A stretch of DNA of 64,000 nt, taken from positions 69,280 to 133,279 of the forward strand of contig CAZMSO010000002.1 in the NCBI GenBank assembly GCA_964568975.1, given 5' to 3'. The stretch comes from CAZADA01 sp964568975 (GTDB lineage: Bacteria > Pseudomonadota > Alphaproteobacteria > Caulobacterales > Maricaulaceae). Shown here in pieces: positions 17,899 to 25,772 of this stretch; positions within the stretch are counted from its first letter, which is position 1, and each line of letters starts with the position of its first letter. Made by a program: the position numbers and the translations under genes. The notes below the pieces were generated by a model that saw only the letters and a list, made by a program, of their open reading frames with translations, was not told the origin of the DNA and searched no databases.

Positions 17899-20472
17899 AT
17901 GAGCGAAACGAAAGATACTGAGCGTCCCGGCGCTGGCGGCCGACAGTCGCTGACCCTCAACCGCAATCAAGGCGCTGGCACTGTGCGCCAAAGCTTCGCG
18001 CGTGGCCGCGAGAAGCAAGTTGTGGTGGAGAAGAAGCGCCGGCGTGTGATCACGCCCAAGGACAAGGCCGGCGGCCAGGACCTCACGGCTGCGCAAAAAG
18101 CCGCCAAGCAGCTCGGTCTGTCGGAGGAAGAAGTCAAGCGCCGCCAAGCGGCCATCGCCGCCGCGCGCGCCCAATCGGCGGAACGCGAAGCGCTTAAGAA
18201 AAAAGAACAAGCGGCCCGCGAGCAGCGCGAGGAGGAAGATCGCCGCCGCCTCGACGAAGAGCGGCGCAAAGCGGAGGAAGAGGCTCAGCGCAAAGCTGAC
18301 GAAGAGGCCCAGCGCAAAGCCGACGAGGAGGCCGCCCGCCAAGCCGCGGAGCAGCAAGCCGCCCGCGCGCCCGCGAAAGCTGACGCCGCGGCTCCGGCGC
18401 GCCGGACGGACAAAGCCGGCGATCGCAACGCCCCGGCCCGCCGCGACGCCCCAGCCGCTGCGCCTGAAGAATTCAACCCGCTGGCGGAAATGGGCGGGCG
18501 CGTCAAAAAAGCCAAGCAACAGCCCGCCACCCCGGCGAAGCCGACATCGCGTCAGCGCGGCGAGCCGGAGCGGCGTCGCCACAAGCTGACCATTTCGTCG
18601 GCGCTCGGCGAGGGCGATGGGGAGCGCCAGCGCTCGTTGGCGTCCGTGCGCAGGGCGCGTGAGCGTGAGCGCCAGCGTCGCCAGCAAGGCGGCCAAGAGC
18701 GCGAAAAGGTTATGCGCGAAGTCGTGATCCCGGAAGCGATCACGGTCCAAGATCTCGCCAACCGCATGACTGAGCGCGTGGCGGATGTCGTCAAATTCTT
18801 GATGAAGCAAGGCCAAATGGCCCGCGCGAATGACGTGCTGGACGCTGACACCGCCGAGCTGATTGTTGAAGAGTTCGGCCACTCCGTGAAGCGTGTGTCG
18901 GAGTCCGACGTTGAGGAAGGCTTCATCGCGGAGGAGGATCCCGACGAAGCCACGACCGGCCGCCCGCCGGTGGTGACGATTATGGGCCATGTCGACCACG
19001 GCAAGACGTCCCTGCTTGACGCCCTGCGTTCAACGGACGTGGTGTCGGGCGAGGCTGGCGGCATCACCCAGCACATCGGCGCTTATCAAGTGCGGCTGAA
19101 GTCCGGTGATCGCATCAGCTTTCTGGACACGCCGGGCCACGCCGCCTTCTCGGCCATGCGCGCGCGCGGCGCTTCGGTGACGGACATCGTCATTCTCGTC
19201 GTCGCCGCCGATGACGGCGTCATGCCCCAAACGGTGGAGGCGATCAGCCACGCCAAAGCCGCGGGCGTGCCGATCATTGTGGCGGTCAACAAAATCGATA
19301 AGCCGGGCGCGAACCCGAACAAGGTGCTCCAAGAGCTGCTTCAGCATGAAATCGTCGTGGAAAGCATGGGCGGCGACGTGCAAGCGGTGGAGGTGTCGGC
19401 TCTTGAGAAAACCGGCCTTGATGAGCTGACGGAGGCGATCAGCCTCCAGGCCGAGGTGCTGGAGCTTAAGGCCAATCCAGGCCGCGACGCCGACGGCGTC
19501 GTCGTGGAGTCCCAGCTCGACAAAGGCCGCGGCCCTGTCGCCACAGTCCTGGTGAAGCGCGGCACGCTGAAGCGCGGCGACATTGTCGTGGCCGGCGTGG
19601 GCTGGGGCAAGGTGCGCGCGCTGCTCAACGAACGCGGCCAAAAGCTCGACGAGGCCGGACCCTCCACGCCGGTGGAGATCCTGGGGCTGTCGGAGCCGCC
19701 GGATCCGGGCGAAGCCTTTGCGGTCGTCGACAGCGAGGCGCGCGCGCGAGAGCTGACGGAGTATCGGCAGCGCAAGCAGCGCGACAAAGGCTCTGTCGCG
19801 CCGACAGCGACGGCGTCCCTTGAACAAATGATGGCGAAGCTTAAGGACAAAGAAGTCCAAGAGCTGGCGGTCGTGGTGAAGGCGGATGTCCAAGGTTCCG
19901 CGGAAGCGATTACGCAGTCGCTAGAGAAAGTCGGCAATGATGAAGTCCGCGCGCGGGTGATCCACCAGGCTGTGGGCGGGATCAATGAATCCGACGTGTT
20001 GCTGGCGCAATCCACGGGCTCGCCGATCATTGCGTTCAACGTACGCGCCAACAAACAAGCCCGCGACCTCGCTGAGAAAGAGGGTGTGGAGATCCGCTAT
20101 TACTCGATCATTTATGACTTGATCGATGATATGCGCACCTCTCTTGAAGGCATGCTTGCGCCGGAGAAACGCGAGACCTTCCTTGGTTATGCCTCGATCC
20201 TGCAAGTCTTCCACATTTCCAAAGTGGGTAAGGTTGCTGGCTGTCGCATCACTGAGGGCGTGGTCAAGCGCGGCTGCGGCGTGCGCTTGCTGCGCGATGA
20301 TGTGGTGATCCACGAGGGCAAGCTGTCGACGCTCAAACGCTTTAAGGATGAAGTGCCGGAAGTCACCGCCGGCATGGAATGCGGCATGGCGTTTGAGAAG
20401 TACCAGGATCTCCAAGAAGGCGACCAGATCGAGTGCTTCGACGTCCACGAGGTCGAACGGAAGCTGGCTTAG
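17899..20472 (+). CDS. infB: Translation initiation factor IF-2
   Basis: GTPase that brings fMet-tRNA to the 30S subunit. An 857-aa protein with a long Lys/Glu/Ala-rich N-terminal helix (about 60-165), the IF2_N domain (about 272-335: VVIPEAITVQDLANRM), a G domain (G1 GHVDHGKT, DTPGHAAF, NKID) and domains II-IV with NVRANKQARDLAEKEGVEI. Ends EVERKLA. The 106-bp gap after the YlxR-L7Ae gene has no terminator that I see, so it is probably in the same operon. Confidence 0.97.
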   Translation: MSETKDTERPGAGGRQSLTLNRNQGAGTVRQSFARGREKQVVVEKKRRRVITPKDKAGGQDLTAAQKAAKQLGLSEEEVKRRQAAIAAARAQSAEREALKKKEQAAREQREEEDRRRLDEERRKAEEEAQRKADEEAQRKADEEAARQAAEQQAARAPAKADAAAPARRTDKAGDRNAPARRDAPAAAPEEFNPLAEMGGRVKKAKQQPATPAKPTSRQRGEPERRRHKLTISSALGEGDGERQRSLASVRRARERERQRRQQGGQEREKVMREVVIPEAITVQDLANRMTERVADVVKFLMKQGQMARANDVLDADTAELIVEEFGHSVKRVSESDVEEGFIAEEDPDEATTGRPPVVTIMGHVDHGKTSLLDALRSTDVVSGEAGGITQHIGAYQVRLKSGDRISFLDTPGHAAFSAMRARGASVTDIVILVVAADDGVMPQTVEAISHAKAAGVPIIVAVNKIDKPGANPNKVLQELLQHEIVVESMGGDVQAVEVSALEKTGLDELTEAISLQAEVLELKANPGRDADGVVVESQLDKGRGPVATVLVKRGTLKRGDIVVAGVGWGKVRALLNERGQKLDEAGPSTPVEILGLSEPPDPGEAFAVVDSEARARELTEYRQRKQRDKGSVAPTATASLEQMMAKLKDKEVQELAVVVKADVQGSAEAITQSLEKVGNDEVRARVIHQAVGGINESDVLLAQSTGSPIIAFNVRANKQARDLAEKEGVEIRYYSIIYDLIDDMRTSLEGMLAPEKRETFLGYASILQVFHISKVGKVAGCRITEGVVKRGCGVRLLRDDVVIHEGKLSTLKRFKDEVPEVTAGMECGMAFEKYQDLQEGDQIECFDVHEVERKLA

Positions 20473-20487
20473 CGGGAGCTGTGGCCA

Positions 20488-21051
20488 GTGTGGACGCGAT
20501 CAGCGCACCACGGATGGGCGGCGGGGTTCGCGGTTCTTCTGGGGGCGCTGGCCGCGGCGCCCGGCGCTCACGCCGAGAACACGCATTTAGTCTCGTTTGA
20601 CGCCGCTTCCGGGGCGGCGCGCTGCGTGGTTGTGGCTCAGCGTTTTGAAGAGTTCCTGATGGGACTCCGGTGGAAGCGGCGGGTTCTGCTGATTTTTCCC
20701 GGCGACGATGACAATCCGTATGTCACAAGCAATCCGGGCGCTGAGGACCGTCGGTTGACGGACTTCGCGCTGACGGGCGACGGCGGTTGGCTCGTCGGCG
20801 CGGACTGGACGGCCGCGTCCGGGGTCGAGGCGCGCGACGCCGATGACCCAGAGCCGTGCGGCGACCGGGGCGCGTGGAGCCGCTATCACGGCCGCTATCG
20901 GGTGCCGCCGGGGTCCTACGCCGCGATTCTTATTGGCTTGGATGGCGGGGAGAAAACGCGGTGGGAGACGATGCCGCGGCTCGATGAGATCTTCGCCGTC
21001 ATTGACGCCATGCCCATGCGCCGCCGCGAGCTTGAGGCGCGCGGCGAGTAG
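20488..21051 (+). CDS. Exported DUF4174 protein
   Basis: 187-aa protein with a signal peptide (hydrophobic 10-27, ending AHA). The mature part has LRWKRRVLLIFPGDDDNP, a later RRLTDFAL and a C-terminal GLDGGEKTRWETMPRLDEIF ending with IDAMPMRRRE; this set (LLxF start, DGGxKxR, ID-MPMRR end) is the DUF4174 pattern, a thioredoxin-like fold of unknown role. GTG 20488 has GGGAG 9 nt upstream and starts 16 bp after infB, so it may be cotranscribed. Confidence 0.72.
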   Translation: MWTRSAHHGWAAGFAVLLGALAAAPGAHAENTHLVSFDAASGAARCVVVAQRFEEFLMGLRWKRRVLLIFPGDDDNPYVTSNPGAEDRRLTDFALTGDGGWLVGADWTAASGVEARDADDPEPCGDRGAWSRYHGRYRVPPGSYAAILIGLDGGEKTRWETMPRLDEIFAVIDAMPMRRRELEARGE

Positions 21052-21127
21052 GCGCGGGCAAGCCCAGTCTTGCGAGGTTGGCCGGCGTGGCTCACTCTCC
21101 AGGCGATCAAGGCACTCGGGGGCGATC

Positions 21128-21883
21128 ATGACTCACTTACACACGCGACGCGGCGTCTTTGTCGGCGCGCTGGCGGCCAGCGGCGCAGGGCTGGCGGCGT
21201 GCACGACCGCCGAGCAAGAAGCGCTCCTGCGCAGCCTGACCGAGATCGCGCAATCCGGCGACGCCGCGGGCCTCACAGAGGGCGATGCGGCCCAAGGCGT
21301 CCGCGCCGCGCTTACCCAAGGCGTCAGCGCGGCGGTGGCGCACGTCAGCGCCGCCGGCGGCTATCTCGATGATCCTCAGATCCACATCCCCCTGCCCGGG
21401 GTGCTCGGACGCGCGCAAGCGACGCTGGCCCCGGTCGGGTTCTCCGGCATGTTCGATGATCTTGAGGTGCAATTGAACCGCGCCGCCGAGGAGGCCGCCC
21501 CGGAAGCGCGGGCGATTTTCGTCGACGCCATCACGGCGCTCACCATCCAAGACGCCCTCGACATTGTCCGCGGGCCCGACACCGCCGCCACGGACTACTT
21601 GCAAGCGCGCACGACGCCCGCGCTGACGCGCCTCTTTACGCCGCCCATGGAGCAGGCTTTCGCCGCGACGGGGGTGACGCGCACACTCGCCGCCATTGAC
21701 GCACGCCTGGCGGCGGTTCCGCTCGCGCCGCGGCTGAGCGACACCACGGAGAACGCGGTCGTCGCGCACGCCGTGGACAAGGGGCTCGACGGCCTGTTCT
21801 ACTATGTCGGTCAAGAGGAAGCGGCCATCCGCGCCAATCCCGCCAAGCGCACGAGCGAGATTTTGCGCCGCGTCTTCGGCTGA
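21128..21883 (+). CDS. DUF4197 lipoprotein
   Basis: 251-aa protein with a twin-arginine-like N-terminus (HTRRGVFVGALAASGAG) ending in a lipobox (GLAAC, Cys at about residue 25). The mature part is helical, with LTQGVSAAVAHVSAAGGYLDD, IHIPLPGVL, LNRAAEEAAPEARAIFVDAI and YLQARTTPALTRLFTPPM, the order seen in DUF4197 proteins, whose function is unknown. ATG 21128 has GGGGGCG upstream. It is followed by a repeat-bearing 238-bp gap. Confidence 0.78.
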   Translation: MTHLHTRRGVFVGALAASGAGLAACTTAEQEALLRSLTEIAQSGDAAGLTEGDAAQGVRAALTQGVSAAVAHVSAAGGYLDDPQIHIPLPGVLGRAQATLAPVGFSGMFDDLEVQLNRAAEEAAPEARAIFVDAITALTIQDALDIVRGPDTAATDYLQARTTPALTRLFTPPMEQAFAATGVTRTLAAIDARLAAVPLAPRLSDTTENAVVAHAVDKGLDGLFYYVGQEEAAIRANPAKRTSEILRRVFG

Positions 21884-21917
21884 CCATAGGGCGCGGCTCT
21901 GCGCGCTCACGCGCTCC

Positions 21918-22091
21918 GGCCGGGGCGCGGCCTTGATCAGACACAGCGCCCTTTATGGTAAGACGCCGCGTCCCGGAAAGCCCGCAAGGCTTATCCGCGA
22001 CCCTTGCAGCGGTCGCCACCGCCTCATGGACCCCGGCTTGTCGCTCCGTTCCGGCCGGGGCGCGGCCGTCCTCAGAAGCCGGGGCGCGGCC
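21918..22091. repeat. Three copies of a 14-15 bp GC repeat
   Basis: GGCCGGGGCGCGGCC occurs at 21918-21932 and 22053-22067, with a shortened copy (GCCGGGGCGCGGCC) at 22078-22091, all in the gap between the DUF4197 gene and the convergent desaturase. The copies are not self-pairing over their full length. Function unknown. Confidence 0.5.
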
Positions 22092-22121
22092 CGCCCGCCA
22101 GACGGGCTCTCCGCGACGCCC

Positions 22122-23069
22122 TTAACCCTTCGCGCCCGCGCTGAGGAATTGCGGCGCGATCTTCAAATCGCTGGCGAGTTTGAGCTTTTCCAAAATCAAC
22201 AGCGCGGTGCCGTTGTAATCGACCAGCCGGTTGATCAGTCCCCGGCGCGGCAAATGCAACGCGCTGTCGGGTTGGTCGTGGTGGTGATCGTGGATCGCTT
22301 CCCCGCCCGTGAGGATCGCTAACGTCCAATCGAGCCAGGCCGGCGTCTCCAAATGACCGAACACATTCACGCCCAGCGTGGTGGCGTGGAACTGCACGCC
22401 CCGGGCCGTGACCGCTGTGGCGTGCAACAAAAACGCAAAGACGAGAGAGCCGCCCGCGGCCCACACCACGGCGTACATCACCAGCGGCGTAATCAAATGC
22501 ACCAGGGCCGACATCAGCGTGTAATGACGGTCAACCACGCGGATGGCCGGGGTGTCGCGCAACCACATCGCGAGGGGCCGCGTGAGGTCGTTTTGATCAC
22601 GCCACAGCAGCCAGCCGATCCACGCCCAGAACTTGCCTTCCGCGGGATTGTGCGGATCGCCGGGCTTGTCCGACAGGCGATGGTGTTGGGAGTGGTAATT
22701 CACCCAGTCCTTAAACGTGCCTTGCATGGCGATGACGCAATTGAGCGCCGTCATGATCTGAGCTGGCGGGCGCAGCCGGCCGGCTTTGTGTTGCCACACG
22801 CGGTGAAGAAGGCCGATGCCGACATTGCAAACGATGAGGCTCGCCGCGAACACCACGAGCGTCGCGAGGGCGTGGCCCCAATTCAACGCTTCCCCGGGGA
22901 TGAGGAGGGACAAGGTGATGGCCGCGATCATCCCCAAGACGCCGAGCGCGGGATAAATGATGGCGGAGAACACGCTGGGCCAATCGAGGTTCGCCCAGCC
23001 TTTCGCGATGGCTTGTGAGCGAGGCGTAGGCGTGCGCGCGGTCGTGTCGAGAGACGCGGTGTACGGCAT
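22122..23069 (-). CDS. Membrane acyl-CoA desaturase
   Basis: 315-aa integral-membrane di-iron desaturase introducing a double bond into acyl chains, probably delta-9. The three His boxes are HRVWQH (about 88-93), HSQHH (about 125-129) and HDHHH (about 258-262), set between hydrophobic pairs at about 35-85 and 180-225. The ATG at 23069 has AAAGGAC about 4 nt upstream on the minus strand. It diverges from fabI; the pair may be coordinated. It would supplement the FabA/FabB route to unsaturated fatty acids seen elsewhere in the window. Confidence 0.88.
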   Translation of the reverse strand: MPYTASLDTTARTPTPRSQAIAKGWANLDWPSVFSAIIYPALGVLGMIAAITLSLLIPGEALNWGHALATLVVFAASLIVCNVGIGLLHRVWQHKAGRLRPPAQIMTALNCVIAMQGTFKDWVNYHSQHHRLSDKPGDPHNPAEGKFWAWIGWLLWRDQNDLTRPLAMWLRDTPAIRVVDRHYTLMSALVHLITPLVMYAVVWAAGGSLVFAFLLHATAVTARGVQFHATTLGVNVFGHLETPAWLDWTLAILTGGEAIHDHHHDQPDSALHLPRRGLINRLVDYNGTALLILEKLKLASDLKIAPQFLSAGAKG

Positions 23070-23422
23070 GACAGTCCTTTAGCTTACCCATCGGTGCGGC
23101 GTGGCGCGAGCGCGCTCATCCTGCACGGCGCGGGTTACAGTTCCACACATGTGGTCGGCGAGCGTTTGAGCCAAACGCGGCGCTGATCCTCCCTGATGTG
23201 ACGCGGAGGATGTGCGGGATCTGACGTCGGTTCAACCATCTTCGGCGCGCGGCGGGCGCTGCGGCGACGTCGCTGGCGACCAAACAGTCGACGCGGGCGC
23301 GCAAAGCCGGTATCCAAGCGGGCTCGGCAACCCATTCACGTATCGGTGCGCGGCCCGTGATCCTGCGACGTGTTCTTCGTCTGGGCCCCGCCCGCGCCGG
23401 CCAAACCGGAGCGACCGCCGCT
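23070..23422. other. Divergent intergenic region, desaturase / fabI
   Basis: 353 bp between divergent lipid genes. The only clear element is a short dyad, CCACA-CA-TGTGG (23143-23154), which could bind a regulator of either gene. I see no convincing promoter pair, gene or RNA. Confidence 0.35.
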
Positions 23423-24256
23423 ATGAGCGACACACTCGAGACCGCCGCTGAGACACTGCCTGCGGGCGAGCTGATGCGCGGCAAACGCGTGCTCGTGATG
23501 GGCGTGGCCAATAAAAACTCCATCGCGTGGGGCATTGCGCGGCAATTAGCCGCTCAGGGCGCGGAGCTCGCATTCACTTATCAGGGCGAGGCGTTGGAAA
23601 AGCGTGTCGCGCCGCTGGCGGAGGAGGTGAACGCGCTGATGTTCGCCGCCGACGTGACGGATGACATCAGCATGGACACCGCCTTTGGCGCGATTCGCGA
23701 GCGCTGGGGCCGGCTCGACGGCCTCGTCCACGCGATCGCCTTTTCTGATAAGGAGGAGCTGAAGGGCTCGTTTGTCGACAACACGACGCGGGCGAATTTC
23801 TTGCGCACGATGGATGTGTCGGCGTTTTCCTTCGTCGACGCCGCGCGCCGGGCGGCCGCGCTTATGCCCCCGCGCGAGCAGGGCGGCGGCGCGATGATCA
23901 CGATGACTTATCTCGGCTCTGAGCGGGTTTTGCCGTCTTACAACGTCATGGGCGTGGCGAAGGCGGCGCTTGAGGCCTCGACCCGTTATATCGCCCGGGA
24001 TTTGGGGCCAAAGGGCATCCGTGTGAACGCGATCTCCGCCGGGCCGATGCGCACGCTGGCGATGGCCGGCATCGCCGGCGGCAAGCAGCTCATGAGCACG
24101 GGGCGCGAATGGTCCATGCTCAAAGAAGACACGCGTATGGAAGGCGTGGCGGGCGCGGCGCTGTATCTCCTGTCGTCGCTGGGGGCGAGCTGCACGGGCG
24201 AAGTGCTCCACGTCGACGCGGGCTTCCACGCCGTCGCCGTCCCTGAAGGCGGGTGA
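23423..24256 (+). CDS. fabI: Enoyl-[acyl-carrier-protein] reductase (NADH) FabI
   Basis: 277-aa SDR enzyme completing each fatty-acid elongation cycle. Nucleotide-binding N-terminus LMRGKRVLVMGVANKNSIAWG, catalytic YxxxxxxK as YNVMGVAK after MTYLGSERVLPS, and AISAGPMRTLAMAGI near the end. The ATG at 23423 is preferred over 23357, which adds 22 unconserved residues. In many relatives fabI follows fabA-fabB; here it is about 7.5 kb away on the other strand. Confidence 0.95.
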   Translation: MSDTLETAAETLPAGELMRGKRVLVMGVANKNSIAWGIARQLAAQGAELAFTYQGEALEKRVAPLAEEVNALMFAADVTDDISMDTAFGAIRERWGRLDGLVHAIAFSDKEELKGSFVDNTTRANFLRTMDVSAFSFVDAARRAAALMPPREQGGGAMITMTYLGSERVLPSYNVMGVAKAALEASTRYIARDLGPKGIRVNAISAGPMRTLAMAGIAGGKQLMSTGREWSMLKEDTRMEGVAGAALYLLSSLGASCTGEVLHVDAGFHAVAVPEGG

Positions 24257-24270
24257 GGGAGAGCAGGCGG

Positions 24271-25095
24271 CTACCCCAGAACCGGGAACCACATGCCGAG
24301 CGCCGCGAGGGTGACGCCGACGACGGTCAGGCCGGCGGCGATCCACAAAAACCCGGTCATGGCGTAGCGGCCAATGGCGCCCCCGCCGACTTTCAGGCGG
24401 TGGTAGGCCTCATAAACCGCGAGAGGGAGAAATTGGCCGGCTGACATTGCGTCGATGAACCAGCCCGTGCCGTCGGACGTGTCGATGCCGACGCCGCCCG
24501 TCAACACATACCAAATCATAGTCATCACGCGGAAGAACCACACCGAGCTCGCCGCTAAGAACAACCGCGTCGCCCAGCGCATGTGGGTGTCGATGTCGCG
24601 CCGCAGAGCGTGACGCACCGCGTAGACGGTGAACCAAACAATCAGCGCGGCTTGCACGATGAAGCCGAGCCGCAAGGGCCATGCGCCGATCTCGCGCACG
24701 ACCAGCATGTAGCCGCCGGACGCAACGGCGATGAGCACCGCGACCACAAACGCTCGGCCCGTCCAGCGGTGAAAAGCCGGATAGCGACGCCGAACCGCGG
24801 GGACGAGCTGAAGCGGGCCGCCCACATGCACCACGACGGCGAGGCCGAGATGCGCCGCCACCGCCGCATTGCCGAGGGTGCGCGCGGGAACCCACGCTTG
24901 GGAGAGGTGGTCGTTCCAGCCGCTGACGTCGCCCATTATCAGCGGCGCGCCATAGGCGTAGACAATGTAGGCTACGAAAATGAATTGACCGAGGATGACC
25001 GGGACATACCAGGCCGCGGCCGCCAGGCTCATGGCGCCGAGGCCGCGTTCGCGGCGTTCAGAGTGCGCGGCGTCGAAGGCGGCGGCTGTGGTCAT
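24271..25095 (-). CDS. DUF2306 membrane protein
   Basis: 274-aa inner-membrane protein with about seven hydrophobic segments. The DUF2306 pattern is visible: GGPLQLVPAVRRRYPAFHRWTGRAF, then VRHALRRDIDTHMRWATRLFLA (the HR-W and H-RW positions). Function unknown. A perfect 21-bp dyad lies 10 bp before its ATG, so transcription is probably controlled by a repressor. Its 3' end faces fabI 15 bp away. Confidence 0.75.
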   Translation of the reverse strand: MTTAAAFDAAHSERRERGLGAMSLAAAAWYVPVILGQFIFVAYIVYAYGAPLIMGDVSGWNDHLSQAWVPARTLGNAAVAAHLGLAVVVHVGGPLQLVPAVRRRYPAFHRWTGRAFVVAVLIAVASGGYMLVVREIGAWPLRLGFIVQAALIVWFTVYAVRHALRRDIDTHMRWATRLFLAASSVWFFRVMTMIWYVLTGGVGIDTSDGTGWFIDAMSAGQFLPLAVYEAYHRLKVGGGAIGRYAMTGFLWIAAGLTVVGVTLAALGMWFPVLG

Positions 25096-25104
25096 GGCGC
25101 TGCT

Positions 25105-25125
25105 CCATATCGATAGTCGATATGG
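25105..25125. promoter_or_regulatory. Perfect operator-like palindrome before the DUF2306 gene
   Basis: Arms CCATATCGA and TCGATATGG are separated by TAG, a 9+3+9 dyad. It ends 10 bp upstream of the DUF2306 start (25095). No regulator gene is adjacent. The form is that of a dimeric repressor site; the family is not known. Confidence 0.6.
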
Positions 25126-25217
25126 ATGTGGTCACGTAACGGCGTGCGTGTAAATAGTCTTAGCGCGTCGTCCATGACCTCCGCCGGCGACGCGGCCCTG
25201 TGCGCGCCGCAGGAGTC

Positions 25218-25679
25218 TCAGCCTGGCTTCGCCACCATCAGCCAGGTCGCGGCGACTAAAGGCGCCGTGCTGATGAGGCCCCACGCCAGCCAGCGTCGCG
25301 ACAGCGCGCGATACTCCGCGCCCACGCCCTCTGCGGCGAATGATTGCGCTAAGCGCGCTTGCTTGATTTGGATCGGCACGAGCACGAGGAGCCAGATCAT
25401 GCCCGCGATGACGAAGAGGATTTGGCTCCACAACAGCCACCCCTCGCTGAGCCGGTAGCCGGCGGACACGGCCATGAAATAGCCGCCGCCCATAATCAAC
25501 ACCACGCCCCAAAACGTCATGGACCAGTCTGTATACGTGACCAGCTTTTGGGCAAAGCTGAGCACGTCGGCGCGCCCATCGCGATCGGCGAAGAACTTCC
25601 AAATCGCGGTGACCGTGATGTTGCCCATCAGCATCGCCACGCCGGTGATGTGCAGAAACTTCGCCAGATCGTAGAGCAT
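25218..25679 (-). CDS. DUF2269-like small membrane protein
   Basis: 153-aa protein with four hydrophobic helices. The N-terminal KFLHITGVAMLMGNITVTAIWK and DWSMTFWGVVLIMGGGYFMA segments fit the DUF2269 family, of unknown role. Start at 25679 (MLYDLAKFLH) has GAGAGCGG upstream; an ATG at 25712 would add 11 residues. It sits just ahead of the DUF2306 gene on the same strand, but with a 122-bp gap that contains the dyad, so the two may be separate transcripts. Confidence 0.68.
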   Translation of the reverse strand: MLYDLAKFLHITGVAMLMGNITVTAIWKFFADRDGRADVLSFAQKLVTYTDWSMTFWGVVLIMGGGYFMAVSAGYRLSEGWLLWSQILFVIAGMIWLLVLVPIQIKQARLAQSFAAEGVGAEYRALSRRWLAWGLISTAPLVAATWLMVAKPG

Positions 25680-25772
25680 CAAGCCGCTCTCGGGTCGCAC
25701 CGCGGCGGGCACGCTCTGGGGAACCCGCCGAAGAGGCGCGGCGCCCCAGAGCGCCCGTCGTCAGGCGCCGGC

